Source of the DNA: Piscicola geometra
Lineage: Eukaryota > Annelida > Clitellata > Hirudinida > Piscicolidae
Length of the DNA: 64,000 nucleotides
Direction: 5' to 3'
Assembly (NCBI GenBank): GCA_943735955.1
Contig: OX030962.1
Coordinates: forward strand, 3,893,739-3,957,738
The notes beneath the pieces are model-generated. The model was not told where the DNA came from, did not search any database, and saw nothing but the letters and a program-made list of their open reading frames with translations. The translations under genes were made by a program, and so were the position numbers. Shown in pieces: positions 20,901 through 37,048 of this stretch. Positions within the stretch are counted from its first letter, which is position 1, and each line of letters opens with the position of its first letter.

Positions 20901-22572
20901 CCATCATTACTACCACCATCATTACTACCACCATCATTACTACCACCATCATTTCGCCACCAATCCAGGTGTATGTAAACACGGCTTCATTGACTTCATC
21001 CTCCCTCAAAGATCATCATCATAACCACAACCTGGTCATCATCTGCATCATCATCATCATCTCCACCATGTCTAAGATGATTTACTCCAAGCAGATTGGT
21101 AAGCAACTACCATCATCATCATCACCATCATCACTATCATCACCATCATCATCACCACCATTATCATCATCACCACCACCACAGATGATATAGTGGCAGC
21201 TAGGGCGGCAGAAATGGTGGACGGTACATCCCTGGTGGTTGGCATGGTTACGCTCCTGAGACAGTATCCAAGCGATGTCCTAGACAACTTCATCGGTTGG
21301 GCTTTGAAAAGTTTTTTTGGTTGAAATAAGGGAAATAGAAATGCAAAAGTATGTCTTTTTGTTTTATTGTTCTAAAGAGGTTTTGTGTTTGAAATAGAAA
21401 TAAAATAGTTATTCCTGTTTTTGTTTTTTTGTTTTATAATTCCTATTTTTCCAGTCTTTTCAAATAATTTTTATTCATTATTTTCACAGGATTACTCAGC
21501 GCTTACGTCAAAACATCCGCCCATCCCAACTCAAGGTTTCATAAACAAGCGCCACAAAAATGGCCATTTTCAATATATTTGTTGATCTTCTTGATTAAAA
21601 TCCTCGCATTTGTATAGCGCCCGGTAACGCAACTCAAGCGCTGACCACTACTACTACTAGTACTACTAAGGCATCGGTTGCACTCGAACCAAGGATCTTG
21701 GTTACACGCTCAGCTACCCGTTACAATACAATAAAATACAATACAATACAATACAATACAATACAATACAATACAATACAATACATTACAATACAATACA
21801 AAACAATACAATACAAAACAATACAAAACAACACAATACAAAACAATACAATACAACGACGAATAGTATTAACGTGGCGTAAACTCGGACGAGCGTCAAG
21901 ACCACTCGGTTATGGACAATTTAGTAATAATGTTATTAATAATAAATGAATAAATAAAGCAATGAAAAATAGAAATAAAATAAAAATAGAAGAATGCAAT
22001 GGCGCCTACCAAAGATTATATATCGTCAGACCTTCAACTAACCCTCCACTCCCCCCCTCCCCAGCTCCTCCAAAGACAGACCTGCCGACGTTGCCACCAT
22101 TGCCTCCTTCATCGCCTCCTTCCACCACTTTGCCCCTCCGAATAACAAAATGGTTATTGTTATTTTTTGTGTGTGCGATTATTATTATGTTTCTTGTTTT
22201 ATTTTATTTTAATCTTTTTAATATTTAAACAAAAAATTGGTTTGTCTTTATTTCATGAATGTTACAATGCAATAGCACGATGCAACGACGGGTATTATTA
22301 ACGTGGCGTGAACCCGGACGGGCTTTAAGACCACTTAGTTATGGAAAAGTTAATAATGATATTAATTATGATAAATGAGTAAATAAATAAATGAAAATTA
22401 TAAGAAAAGTGAATTAAAATTATAAATAAATATAATAAATAATGAAAAAATTTATTGTCATTTTTTTTTTAATCGTGATTTTTAATTGTTTTTTAAATGA
22501 TTTCCTCAGTCGCTGGAAGCTCGTCTGCCCACCTTCCTGTTGCAGCAACTGAAACTACACAAGGCATATTAG
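7877..22572 (+). CDS. WASHC5: WASH complex subunit 5 (strumpellin), complete
   Basis: Thirty-two exons: 7877-8101, 8298-8404, 8682-8766, 9050-9150, 9408-9548, 9808-10033, 10789-10902, 11223-11388, 11536-11738, 12151-12280, 12646-12758, 13202-13285, 13467-13546, 13786-13861, 14201-14320, 14888-14967, 15166-15217, 15402-15482, 15769-15867, 16145-16252, 16593-16667, 17238-17362, 17634-17724, 18063-18276, 18400-18479, 19186-19289, 19788-19953, 20969-21098, 21185-21295, 21490-21535, 22080-22152, 22510-22572. Every junction keeps frame, giving 1,222 aa (human about 1,159). Conserved blocks include [82 protein letters not shown] and [12 protein letters not shown]. In-frame low-complexity inserts: poly-Gly in exon 5, Thr/Ser in exon 9, Gln and Ser/Pro in exon 27. 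The exon 24/25 junction is the least certain. Strumpellin is a scaffold of the WASH complex, which drives Arp2/3 actin assembly on endosomes. Confidence 0.95.
8535..8680. repeat. CCA/CTA repeat ending in the WASHC5 exon 3 acceptor
   Basis: ACCACCACTACAACC-type repeat whose last units, CACCACCACAG, form the acceptor of exon 8682-8766. Confidence 0.85.
8775..9047. repeat. CATC/CATT tetranucleotide array in WASHC5 intron 3
   Basis: Imperfect TCCATCCATT units lead directly into the acceptor CACGCAG of exon 9050-9150. Confidence 0.88.
9560..9805. repeat. ATCC tetranucleotide array in WASHC5 intron 5
   Basis: CCATCCATCCACC units ending in CATCCATCAG, the acceptor of exon 9808-10033. Confidence 0.88.
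10034..10330. repeat. 69-bp G-rich minisatellite at the WASHC5 intron 6 donor
   Basis: Three to four units of about 69 bp (core GGTGTGGATGGGTGGGGGAG) begin at the donor after exon 10033. The acceptor half of the same intron (about 10545-10775) is CCATCCCA/CCACC-rich and largely complementary. Confidence 0.88.
10360..10425 (+). mobile_element. SINE 3' tail with GATT repeat
   Basis: GGGCGCTATACAAATTATTA followed by GATT units. The same GGGCGCTATA(C/T)A(T)AAA tail occurs in reverse orientation at 21605, 31020 and 34010. Confidence 0.6.
10908..10995. repeat. GAT array at the WASHC5 intron 7 donor
   Basis: GATGATGAT and GGTGGT units begin six bases after the exon 7 donor. Confidence 0.8.
11750..12065. 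repeat. 20-bp minisatellite GAATTGATGGATGGAGGAGT in WASHC5 intron 9
   Basis: Tandem GGATGG-type units on the donor side; the acceptor side (12080-12145) is CCATCCCATC-rich. Confidence 0.9.
12760..13142. repeat. 14-16-bp minisatellite TTTGGGATGGGGG in WASHC5 intron 11
   Basis: About 26 units begin right after the donor of exon 12646-12758 and fill the first 380 bases of the intron. Confidence 0.93.
13286..13460. repeat. TTTG/TTCG and ATC microsatellites in WASHC5 intron 12
   Basis: GTTTGTTTGTTCG units follow the donor; a CATCATCAT run precedes the CCTCAG acceptor of exon 13467-13546. Confidence 0.88.
13570..14040. repeat. AT-rich repeats around WASHC5 exon 14
   Basis: AATAATATAAAT units (13585-13770) before and TATTTATATTTATATTTTTT units (13875-14035) after exon 13786-13861. 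They are near-complementary across the exon. Confidence 0.8.
14321..14645. repeat. 15-bp minisatellite GGTTAGGGGGGGAGT in WASHC5 intron 15
   Basis: Variable G-run units of GGTTAGGGGG start at the donor. The GGTTAGGG core resembles telomere-type repeats and is rich in G-runs able to form quadruplexes. Confidence 0.92.
14970..15700. repeat. GAT/GGT and CA microsatellites in WASHC5 introns 16-18
   Basis: GATGATGGTTAT units at 14970-15155, CA dinucleotide array at 15224-15400 whose last CACACAG is the exon 18 acceptor, and GATGAT units at 15490-15690. Confidence 0.9.
16450..17170. repeat. CATC array and 17-bp GGGCAAGGGTTGGAGGG minisatellite
   Basis: 16450-16588 is a CATC/TATC tetranucleotide array before WASHC5 exon 21. 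16668-16970 is a 17-18-bp G-rich array starting at the exon 21 donor, followed by purine-rich sequence. Confidence 0.92.
17725..18055. repeat. GAT/GGT array filling WASHC5 intron 23
   Basis: GATGATGATGGTGGTG units begin exactly at the donor (GAG|GTGATG) and run to the GATGACAG acceptor, so the whole intron is repeat. Confidence 0.92.
18483..19180. repeat. 700-bp CATC/CTATC tetranucleotide array in WASHC5 intron 25
   Basis: CCATCCATCTAT units, uninterrupted, up to the CATGCAG acceptor of exon 26. Open frames of His-Pro-Ser-Ile are artefacts. Confidence 0.95.
19291..19786. repeat. GGGAGG tract and CATCATCACC array in WASHC5 intron 26
   Basis: A purine tract of GGGAGG units (19291-19430) follows the donor and a CATCATCACC array (19548-19786) precedes the acceptor. 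Confidence 0.88.
19960..20640. repeat. 34-bp G-rich minisatellite at WASHC5 intron 27 donor
   Basis: Units with core GGTTGGTGGAGGGATCGGTG repeat about 17 times from the donor side of intron 27. Confidence 0.92.
20690..20955. repeat. 15-bp array TACTACCACCATCAT, about 17 units
   Basis: Near-perfect 15-bp units ending at the acceptor region of WASHC5 exon 28. It is C-rich where the donor half of the same intron is G-rich. Confidence 0.95.
21600..21722 (-). mobile_element. tRNA-derived SINE, minus orientation
   Basis: Read on the minus strand it starts CGGGTAGCTGAGCGTGTAAC (A-box-like), has GGTTCGAGTGCAACC (B-box) and ends with the GGGCGCTATACAAA tail. It lies in WASHC5 intron 30 and is followed on the plus strand by an AATAC pentanucleotide array. 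Confidence 0.75.
21723..21860. repeat. AATAC pentanucleotide array
   Basis: About 27 ACAAT units with scattered substitutions, next to the SINE at 21600-21722. Confidence 0.92.
21855..22370 (-). mobile_element. Two copies of a SINE-like GTGGCGT core
   Basis: Segments at about 21858-21950 and 22272-22365 share ATTAACGTGGCGT.AAC.CGGACG and AAGACCACT..GTTATGGA. The core resembles GTGGCGTATAACCCGAACGG in the SINEs at 39193, 52690 and 53035. Both lie in WASHC5 introns 30-31, on each side of exon 31. Confidence 0.55.
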
Positions 22573-23417
22573 CCGCTGATAATTCCATTCTTATTTGAAG
22601 ACCTTAATATTAAAATATTTCCTTTATACGAATGATTTTTTTAAAGATTAATCATCATAAATCAATTCCAGTTTCCTTCACGAAACGCACAATAGTGTCG
22701 CTATTTTATAAAAGTTTTCCCGAACATCCAAAAAAATATTTTATTCAAGCTATCGAACAATTCATCTTGAAGCAATTAGTAGGTGTGTGACTTCTTTTAA
22801 ATCATTAGAAAACTTTGAAGAAACTACAAGACCCAAAAGAATAGTGCGTCTTATACATGGTAACTTTTTTGAAGCGATAATCCGCCATAAAATCTACGAT
22901 AAATTGATAGAAAGAGGACGAAACGAATGGGGGGGGAGGGCGTTACAACTTGTAACTTACAATGCTACATCGCCAGTTCTGTAATGACCAACCGAGTGAG
23001 ACAAGCACCGTTGCTTGAGCTTGAGACGGGTGGCTGGCTTAGCAGTTTAGCTTCAACCTTAAGTTGTCTCGGATTTGTATAATCATCATCATCACCATCA
23101 AGTGGTTGGGAAGCTTTCAGTTGCACTTGTTGATGATTCTATGAACAGAAAGCTCTTAACTAAAAAAGCTTTTGAAAGAAGCAGATCTATAAATAACGAA
23201 ATAATTTATACGAACATTAAATTTCACATTAATTAAATTAGCTTTTGAATTAATTAAATTATCTTTTAAATGAATTGAATTAGATTTTAAATTAATGGAA
23301 TTAGCTTTTAACTTAATTGAATTAGTTTTTAAATAAATTAAATTAGATTTTAAATTAATTAAATTAGCTTTTAAATTAATTAAATTAGCTTTCCATTTAA
23401 TTAAATCAACTTTTCAC
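22573..23417. other. Convergent intergenic region with AT-rich 22-bp tandem repeat
   Basis: Between the stops of WASHC5 and the two-span protein. An ATTAAA hexamer at 22609-22614 may serve WASHC5. 22787-22984 holds a 65-codon frame that I do not recognise. A possible degraded SINE (GGCTTAGCAGTTTAG) is near 23035. 23218-23410 is a tandem array of TTAAATTAATTAAATTAGCT-like units. Confidence 0.6.
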
Positions 23418-23870
23418 TTAATCATCTCGTTTCTCCGCATTGCTCGTCTCAAGCACCAGCACCGCCGCGCTATCTGAGTCGTAGAAGGCGATGCCACAGA
23501 GGCCGACGCAGAAGATGAAAACGGCGACAGTGCCGATGACGTAGATGATGGCGACTTCAACGTAGTAACTCGACGCGATGATCAGCAGGTAGAGGAAGTA
23601 CATCGACACGAGCAACGAGAAGGGCACAGCGAGGCAAGCAAGCATCCACGCTTGTTTGTGCGAGTATTGATGTTTGGTGGGTGTTTTCGAGAAGTAGTTG
23701 CTTTTGATGAGCGCCTGGGAGAGGAGGTTGATGGAGTGGAAGGTGGAGCAGACCAGGTGCGAGATGAGGGACTTCAGGAGGTTGTCTGCCGGCTGCGAGA
23801 AGCGTTTGCGTAGCTGGTGGTTGATGGAGGAGGAGGGAGTGACTGGGATCTTTGGTGATGAGTACTTCAT
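23418..23870 (-). CDS. Unrecognised protein with two membrane spans, single exon
   Basis: A 150-aa open frame in a region with clearly raised GC and third-position G/C, unlike the AT-rich flanks, which is why I treat it as coding. The N-terminal 70 residues are polar and basic. Two hydrophobic segments follow, about residues 74-97 (core VPFSLLVSMYFLYLLIIA) and 101-124 (core YVIGTVAVFIFCVGLCGIAF), then an acidic tail ending EKRDD. No signal peptide is evident, so it is probably a hairpin-type membrane protein with both ends on the same side. It is convergent with WASHC5. I do not recognise the family. Another exon upstream cannot be excluded. Confidence 0.6.
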   Translation of the reverse strand: MKYSSPKIPVTPSSSINHQLRKRFSQPADNLLKSLISHLVCSTFHSINLLSQALIKSNYFSKTPTKHQYSHKQAWMLACLAVPFSLLVSMYFLYLLIIASSYYVEVAIIYVIGTVAVFIFCVGLCGIAFYDSDSAAVLVLETSNAEKRDD

Positions 23871-25974
23871 TGTGGGCAGTGTGAGCGGTTGGAAAGGTTA
23901 ATTTGATGGTTAGACGGTTGGGATGGTTGTTAGTTGTTGGTGGTGACACTGTGCTGTGAATGGAAAATATGATAACATTTTGTTAAAATGGCTAATTTAG
24001 TTTAAGAGTTGCATAATTAGTTTTGAGTTATAATTTCTAGAGGCTTAATTTTTTTATATTAAATTTCACAATATGCTGCCAACTTCTCAAGTTGGTACTT
24101 CCAACTAATTAGTCACAAAATTAGTCAATCAAATCACCAACAAACAACTCATTAAGTACTTACTAATGACCAATTAACCACTTAAATTCAGAGCATCAAA
24201 TCAAACATTACTTAGTTACAATGCACGCGAAACTTCCGAAACAACGTGTATTTCATCCGATCGATAATCGTAGTCGCTTGCACATGCACTGCACAAGTTT
24301 CGATGAAGATGCAAGGGAGACTCTACACTGTAGATACGGTTTGATTGTAAATTGTGAATGCTCTCGTGGTTTTTTGAAGTAGATTTCATTCTTTGTGCTT
24401 AGATTTAATTTAATTTGATTTAATTAGTGCTAATTACTAATCAAATCAATTAAATATTTTAAAAATATTTTTAACATTATAATCATTTAATAGATTATTT
24501 ATATTCGTTTTCACAATCGAAAAGATACCAGATCTAAGTTTATTCTACCCTAAGGTCAAACACATCTTCTTAAATACTAGGTCACGCATTTTATACAATC
24601 AGAAATGCATTATGGCATGTCAAATAGAGAAGAATCATTCTTGTTCGAATGAACCGACTGAAGTTCTACATTTCTAATGATAGAATGGAGTGTAATAGAG
24701 AAGCTTAAATCGGGTTATTAGTAGCATCAGTTACGTCAACATGGTATGACCGCGGTATCAAGGTGTTAACAACAGCAATAATAATAATAGAGAGGGCTAA
24801 TGCATCTAATAAGACAAGACGAAATTAAGTCAACCAATGAAATGAAGCAATAAAAAATAAATGAATATATTAAAATAGACACTAGAGACCTATAAGGAAT
24901 GATAGGAAGATGGATCGATGTAGACATGATCACGGTGATGATAGTGATGGTAATGATGATGGTGGTGGTAAATGATGATGATGATGATGGTGGTAAATGA
25001 TGATGATGATGATGGTGGTGGTAAATGATGATGATGGTGGTAAATGATGATGATGGTGGTAAATGATGATAGTGGTGGTAAATGATGATGATGGTGGTGA
25101 TGGTAAATGATGATGGTGGTGGTGGTAAATGATGATGGCAATGGTAATGATAGTGACCAAATGAAATCATTGTCAACAATTCAATTCAGTTTCAACGAAG
25201 AAGCAAGAAGAGCTTCCAATGTTTGCCTCCCTTCTCCCTCCATCTTGCATTTGTACCGCCTTTAAGGTGATTATCGTCGTTAACTGAAGGAAGACATCTC
25301 AAAGAAGAGAGGAGAGGTTAAAGTTCAAACCAAGACGATGAGCAAAACACGCAGTTTAACTATGATCTGTAATGGTGGTTTCTTCTGTTCTTTACTAGCG
25401 TGACTACAACGTTGAACCTCAGCTTTAGGACCATACGAAAATAAATAATAATCATCCTCATCACTAATCATCATCATCATCATTGGATTAATCATCATCA
25501 TCATCATTTGATGATAAATATTCACCAGCACTCAATCTTTCATCATCATCAACACCTATTTTTTGGGCATTTTTCTTTAATTTTTACAATTAATTTGATT
25601 TAATTACAAATTCACATATCAACACTCTTCCAGCCCTACGATCCACCTCCCCTCAACAATCCTTTACACTCCTGAACCCCCCTTCCTCCAAACACACAAC
25701 CCCCCCTCCTAACACACAACCACCCCTATAAACACACAACCACCCCTCCAAACACTCAACCACCCCTCCAAACACACAACCACCCCTTCAAACACACAAC
25801 CCCCCCTCCCTCCAAACACACAACCCCCCCTCCAAACACACAACCACCTCTCCCCCCAAACACAAACACCCTTCTCCTTCCCAAACACACAACCAAGCAC
25901 CCCAGACATCTAACCAAAGGGCTTCTTCCTCACACACTCCCCCCCCCCCTCCCACACAAACACCCCCCCCCCCT
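23871..25974. other. Gene-free region with GAT and C-rich repeats
   Basis: AT-rich, no convincing exon. It contains a GATGATGGTGGTAAAT array (24940-25150), ATCATC runs (25445-25550) and an 18-20-bp array of ACAACCACCCCTCCAAACAC units (25690-25900) downstream of the V-ATPase stop. Confidence 0.7.
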
Positions 25975-31989
<6,015 letters not shown>

Positions 31990-32621
31990 AATGCAACAAT
32001 TATGGGTATCTCAAGTGATAAATTTGGAAAGAAATAAAATAAAATGTCTATGCCGTATGAGGAAATAAATGAGGTATTTGAAACGAATTAGAGCACAGCT
32101 AGTCAAATGATCAAAACCCTGTTATTAAAGAGACTTAAATATATGCACATATATAATTATAAAACAATATAATTTCATACATTTATACATAGAATTTCAA
32201 GTAATACATAAGTGGATTTATCAGGTTTGACTGCCTTTCGAAAATTAAATTAATATTAAAATTAATTATTATAATATTAATTATTTATAAATAAAAAAAT
32301 ATTTAAATTGAAATATGATTATAAAAAATATATTAACAAAAAAATTTTATTTTATAAAATAAATGTATCTATTCAAATGTTTAGTAATACTTCTAGTTAG
32401 TGCGCATGGTTTAACATTGAAGCAAAGGTATAGATGGGAAAAATCGCAGGTTTGAAAGAGATTTATTGAGTTGAAATTATCCTAAAGTTTTAATTTCAAA
32501 ACTACATATTATATTATTCTTAATTTATTTTTTTTCTCATTTATGTCAAACCAGTCAAAATGGAATTTAATCAGCATGCTTATTAAATTTTTTATTCAAA
32601 TTTAATTATTTATTTTTGCAG
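31990..32621. promoter_or_regulatory. Divergent intergenic region, ATP6V1B / TMEM242-like
   Basis: 632 AT-rich bases separate the V-ATPase B start codon (minus) from the first recognisable exon of the TMEM242-like gene (plus), so the two are head to head. The missing first exon of the plus-strand gene must lie here or within the neighbouring gene. Short ATG candidates with nearby GT sites occur (for example about 32009 and 32053) but none can be chosen by sequence alone. Confidence 0.4.
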
Positions 32622-33433
32622 ATGCGGTTGTTTTTACTCTTTTCTCAGGATCTCTATTTGCCATTGGCTTCGCCAGAGGCCTGACAAATGTGCGAAACAA
32701 AGAATCTCCACCCAGCCAAGTAGGCGCCATAGACTCAAAAATAAATGAATAGGCTTAATTGTATAGACAGACATAAATAAATCAAAGAAATCAGTATGCT
32801 AATTGTAAGAGCTCTAAAAACTTAAATTTAGTTACTAAATCAACAGATTTAACTATAAATACAAAAAAATCATCTTGCCCCTTCCCAAAAACTCAGAAGG
32901 CGCCCAGTTTCAGCTCTCAGCAGCACCTTTCTACCAGCGTGGAGAGTGGTGAGGTGCTGGCGATGAAGGCCCTCAAGAAAGCCACTGTGTACTCAGTGGT
33001 CGGCTGTTCTCTCCTTGGTCTGCTTGGTTTCCTCTTCTTCAAGTCACTAAATGTTCGTTTGGGAGTGGGGAAGGAAAGGGTGCGTGGGAGGATTTACTTG
33101 GCTTGCTGAACTATTTGGAGAGGGTGGGGCAGGGTGCTTTGAGGCTTTATTTGGTTTGAGGAGCATTATATTGCAATGGCCACTCGTATTAAAGGACCAA
33201 AAAGGTTGATCTACAAACTAAAACTTCATTAATTACAAATATCCAAACCCCTAAAACCCTCCTTCAAGTATCATCATCATCATCATCGCCACAAGCCTCC
33301 TTCAAGTATCATCATCACTGCTGATCTCCACCCATCTCTATTCCAGATTCAGACGCCAAGCAGCAAGGCGAAGCGTGGCAAGGTCGCTGAGTTGGACGAG
33401 TTGAGGGCTCTGATCATTAAGAAGGATGAGTAA
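32622..33433 (+). CDS. TMEM242-like small membrane protein, first exon not identified
   Basis: Three exons, 32622-32719, 32897-33052 and 33347-33433, joined in phase (112 codons plus stop) and entered in phase 1, so at least one upstream exon is missing. Exon 1 seen here encodes a first hydrophobic hairpin segment (VVFTLFSGSLFAIGFARGL), the next the motif ESGEVLAMKALKKA followed by a second span (core VVGCSLLGLLGFLFF), and the last a charged tail ending IIKKDE. The order of TM, linker with ESG..LA..AL, TM and charged tail resembles TMEM242, a mitochondrial inner-membrane assembly factor, but similarity is moderate. An AATAAA signal lies at 33598-33603. Confidence 0.65.
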
Positions 33434-34600
33434 TGGCATGGATGGAAGGAAGGATGAGTGCATGTCGATGGATGGATGGAAAGGACTGATGAGTGTGTTT
33501 GGATAGATGGGTTATGATGGATGAATGAAAAAATGAGTGCATTTGGATGGATTGAAGGAAAAAAGAATTTCATTAGAAAAATCATAATTATCCCGTTAAT
33601 AAAGGGGTTATCTGTATGATGACTAAAACCGGTGGGCGGGGTTAATTTGAATAGCTAATTGAACACTTTTCTCTCTCCATATATCACAACTCTTTTCACA
33701 CAATGTCAACGTTTTCTTACTCATTTTTTACATTTTTGAATGTGCCATATAATAATATTAATAATTCTTTTCATTATTTTTTAATAATAATAATTATTAA
33801 TATATTTATTGTTATGAGATGGTTATCATCACTCTAAGGTTACGACATTTTTTTAACACTAGCTATTAATGATATTTTCTCCGGTAACATTGCATTTGTT
33901 ACAATATTTAACGTAATTCATAAAGACGTAAAACTTAATCAGATTACCCGTCTGCATTTACCTGCCTCTATATTAATAATAATAATAATAATCATAATTT
34001 TCGTTTTATATAGCGCCCGGAAACGCAAATATGTACAATTATTTCAAATCCTTTCAACTAAAAGTACAAAATGCTTTTTATTTGAGATATTTGTTTGTGC
34101 TGTCTTGCGCAATCTGTAGCCTTTCAAATAAGTATTTTATTTTATTATCGTGTAAATATATTTAATTTAATATTATATTTAATTTTACATATATTGTCGT
34201 TTGAATTGAGATTCGTTTACTTCAATGCATTAGGAAATTGTTCTTTTATAATAATAATTTTAATTTTTATTATATTTTATAATTAATATTAAAGATTTGA
34301 TGTGCGTGACGATTGAATGGCTCATGGATTATTTATTATTATTGGCCAGATTTAGTAAATGTAAATTTAAATGTAAAAATAAATATAGTGAATTCTGAAA
34401 AATTGTAGGATTATGTAAATTAAGTATTTATTATTACTGACTCCGCTATATTTGCTAATTTTTTTGTTTTTTTTATATTTATTTACTTTTTGATTTAATT
34501 TTCTTCGTATATATTATATACTATATAACGATATATGAACAAAATCTCACTTTAAAAATAGATTTTATCCAAGGGTCAGGGTTTGGGTGCCAGTTTTAAA
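33434..34600. other. AT-rich intergenic block with a SINE tail fragment
   Basis: No gene seen. A minus-orientation SINE tail fragment (TATAGCGCCCGGAAACGC) lies at about 34006-34030. The rest is AT-rich single-copy-looking sequence. Confidence 0.6.
33598..33603 (+). terminator. Polyadenylation signal AATAAA of the TMEM242-like gene
   Basis: Canonical hexamer 165 bases after the stop codon of the TMEM242-like gene and before an AT-rich gene-free stretch. Confidence 0.55.
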
Positions 34601-34648
34601 TAATTTTCTGTCGTAATGTTTTATTTATTTACCGAACACTATTATCCT

Positions 34649-35070
34649 CTACCTCCTTGCCTCCTCCTTCTGACTTCTCACCACCTCCGTTTCCACCTCT
34701 TTCATCAGGTTGGTTCTCAGCTCCTCTTCTACCTGGGTTCTTTGTCTCTCAATATCTTTTGTTACTTCCTCTCTCAAATTTTTTTCAATGAATCTGCATA
34801 CTTTATTTTGTTTACCTCCTCATTCTTTTTGTGTTCTTTTCCTTCCAGCTTTATACTATGGACAGTACCGCTGTGTCTGGAGTTTTGTCTTGCCATTTTA
34901 TGCCGAGGATTTTCCTAAGGCTTGTTGTGTGAAAGTGGTTCAACCTCCTGGCATGGCGTTGATATATAGTCCACGTTTCACGTGCATATAGCAGTGTGGG
35001 GAGCACCACAGCCCTGTATACTTTCAGTTTTGTGATAAACGTAATCGCTCAGACCATAGACAATACAATT
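34649..35070 (-). mobile_element. LINE reverse-transcriptase 3' fragment
   Basis: Minus strand from about 35060 to 34851 reads KLKVYRAVVLPTLLYA and ETWTIYQRHARRLNHFH, then LRKILGIKWQDKTPDTAVL before a stop, a block typical of the C-terminal end of non-LTR reverse transcriptases. Downstream, 34795-34649 on the same strand is a Glu/Lys-rich helical frame (EEVTKDIERQRTQVEEEL) ending in TAG. The rest of the element is missing. Confidence 0.7.
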
Positions 35071-36151
35071 ATTGTATAATAACAATTGGCCATTTAAGAT
35101 TTCTTGATAATTGGCCCAACAAATTAGCATATCGTAACTGCGACTATCTCTTTTTTAACTGTGCCGTTCCAGGAGGTGACATTGCAGAGCGGAAAACAGA
35201 TAAATCATAAGGAAATGCCTTCCTAATGACGCGGGAAGTTAGATGTGAGGTTGCATAGTTGATTTTTATAGCGAACATATTAGATAATCTAGCTGCGAGG
35301 TTAATATGTGATAAAGCTATACTTCTTTCGTCTCCCTGCAAATACCACCAAAAACCTACTGCTGTGGAAGTAGTCGACCTTGATGGTTCTTGCTATTGGA
35401 GAATAAGGTCTCGTCTATTTCGACATGCAGACCTGGGCCACCAACAACCAATCGAGTCTGAAAGATTTTCAAGACACACACTTCTCGAATGTAATTTTTT
35501 CAGGAGATAAAAGTGGAATGGGAAATACTTAATTCAGAATTTCACTGAAATCAAGTTATTGCTCCAGCAATATATAAAGAGAAGCACTTTTCAGTTCTAT
35601 CCTATACAGTATAGGCTATACTTTTCCAATTCCCTTTCCTTAAGCTTATTCTCTGCCGCAACTTCTTTTGAAGCACCTCCACGCCTCCAAAGGAACACAT
35701 AGTTTCACACTATGTCCATTACTGCACACACGGTGCGAAAGGAGAATTCAATGATTCTGAGAAATATTATTGGCATCTCATTGTTAAAAGCTGCAATAGT
35801 ATTAAAGTTCGTTGTGTCGTCTTAACTAGCACTAGTAATATTAACCAAAGAGTCTGTTTATTCAACTAAAACTATTTTTTCGAATTAATAAACTATACTA
35901 TTTAGATTATCAAATCATTTTATTTTAATTCTAAAAATATTTGAAGAAACTTTTAGTTGATAAAAATGTTTAAACTATACCCCTTAACTACGTAAATTGG
36001 TGGTGTTAGATTATTTAACATGATACAAAAAATTTACGATAGTAACTTAAAAAGTGTCACTCTAACCCTAACCCTTGAATACAATCTATTTTGTGAGTGT
36101 TACTTTTTTCATATATACCTATATACGACAATAATTAAATATATAAAATGT
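35071..36151. other. AT-rich intergenic block
   Basis: No gene recognised. A short frame at 35259-35510 shows no family I know. Confidence 0.5.
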
Positions 36152-36659
36152 AGGTGAAACTCTTAGAGTAGCCGATCTATATTCTTCATTTTCATTTAAC
36201 TTCTCCCACTTTTTTTTAAATAATATAAGCGTTTATGTTTAAGAATTATTATTTAAAATGCAGTTTTTTTATATTTAATACTTCATATTTGCGAAGTCAA
36301 TTTAACTTTTTTAAGTATTTCACAATCGTATCTTCCAATTATAAAACCACATTTCGAGTCATGAATTTTCATAGAAATAAAAATAATAATAAAATAATGA
36401 CTCGAATTTGGTTTTATAATTGGAAGGTACGATAGTGAAATACCTAAAATAGTTAAATTGCTTTCGCAAATATGAAGTATTCAATATAAAAAACTGCATT
36501 TTAAATAATAATTCTTAAAAAATGCGCTTATATTATTTAAAAAAAAGTATTTTCTATTAAGCGCCTAATTGAGAATTGTTAACAAGTGTCAATCAAAAAA
36601 AGTGGTTGGAGTTAAATGATCATGAATAATATAGATCGGCTTCTCTAAGAGCTTCACCT
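36152..36659. mobile_element. 508-bp foldback element (MITE-like) with 7-bp target duplication
   Basis: The whole element is an imperfect palindrome: AGGTGAAACTCTTAGAG at the left end pairs with CTCTAAGAGCTTCACCT at the right, and the arms remain complementary to the centre (about 36362-36395). Direct AAAATGT copies at 36145-36151 and 36660-36666 mark the insertion. No coding capacity. Family not assigned. Confidence 0.88.
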
Positions 36660-37048
36660 AAAATGTATATTTATTTTAGAATTTAATATATTTTTTTATG
36701 AATTCAAATTCATATTTACTACATCTGGCCTGATTACTTACGAGGGTGTAGTCTTTGTCTTAATAATATGCTCTTTTTATTTATTTATTTTTCGTATGTT
36801 TTCACAATAAATCTAAAAATTATTTTAACTTTTTTTTATTATAACTGTCTTTAAAATAATTTTATTTTCTTATAAATATGGCCTTTGGTATAAAAGTGGA
36901 AATCATGTGTATCATGCAAGTAATGAATTATCGGAAAAATAAAAAAATCTTGTTCAATAGTCTGATAAATATTAATTCTAGCCAAGACAGCAAGAATAAT
37001 ATTAAAAAAACAAGTTCCAATAAAAATAAAAATTGAAAAACACATGAA

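Noticed and set aside
19897..21009. 370-codon minus-strand frame
   Set aside because: It spans two minisatellites of WASHC5 intron 27 with no conserved sequence.
21600..21722. Functional tRNA gene from A-box and B-box motifs
   Set aside because: No acceptor-stem pairing or full cloverleaf; the attached SINE tail and repeated copies show a retroposon.
22787..22984. 65-codon plus-strand frame after WASHC5
   Set aside because: No similarity, AT-rich codon use, no splice context; kept only as a note in the intergenic entry.
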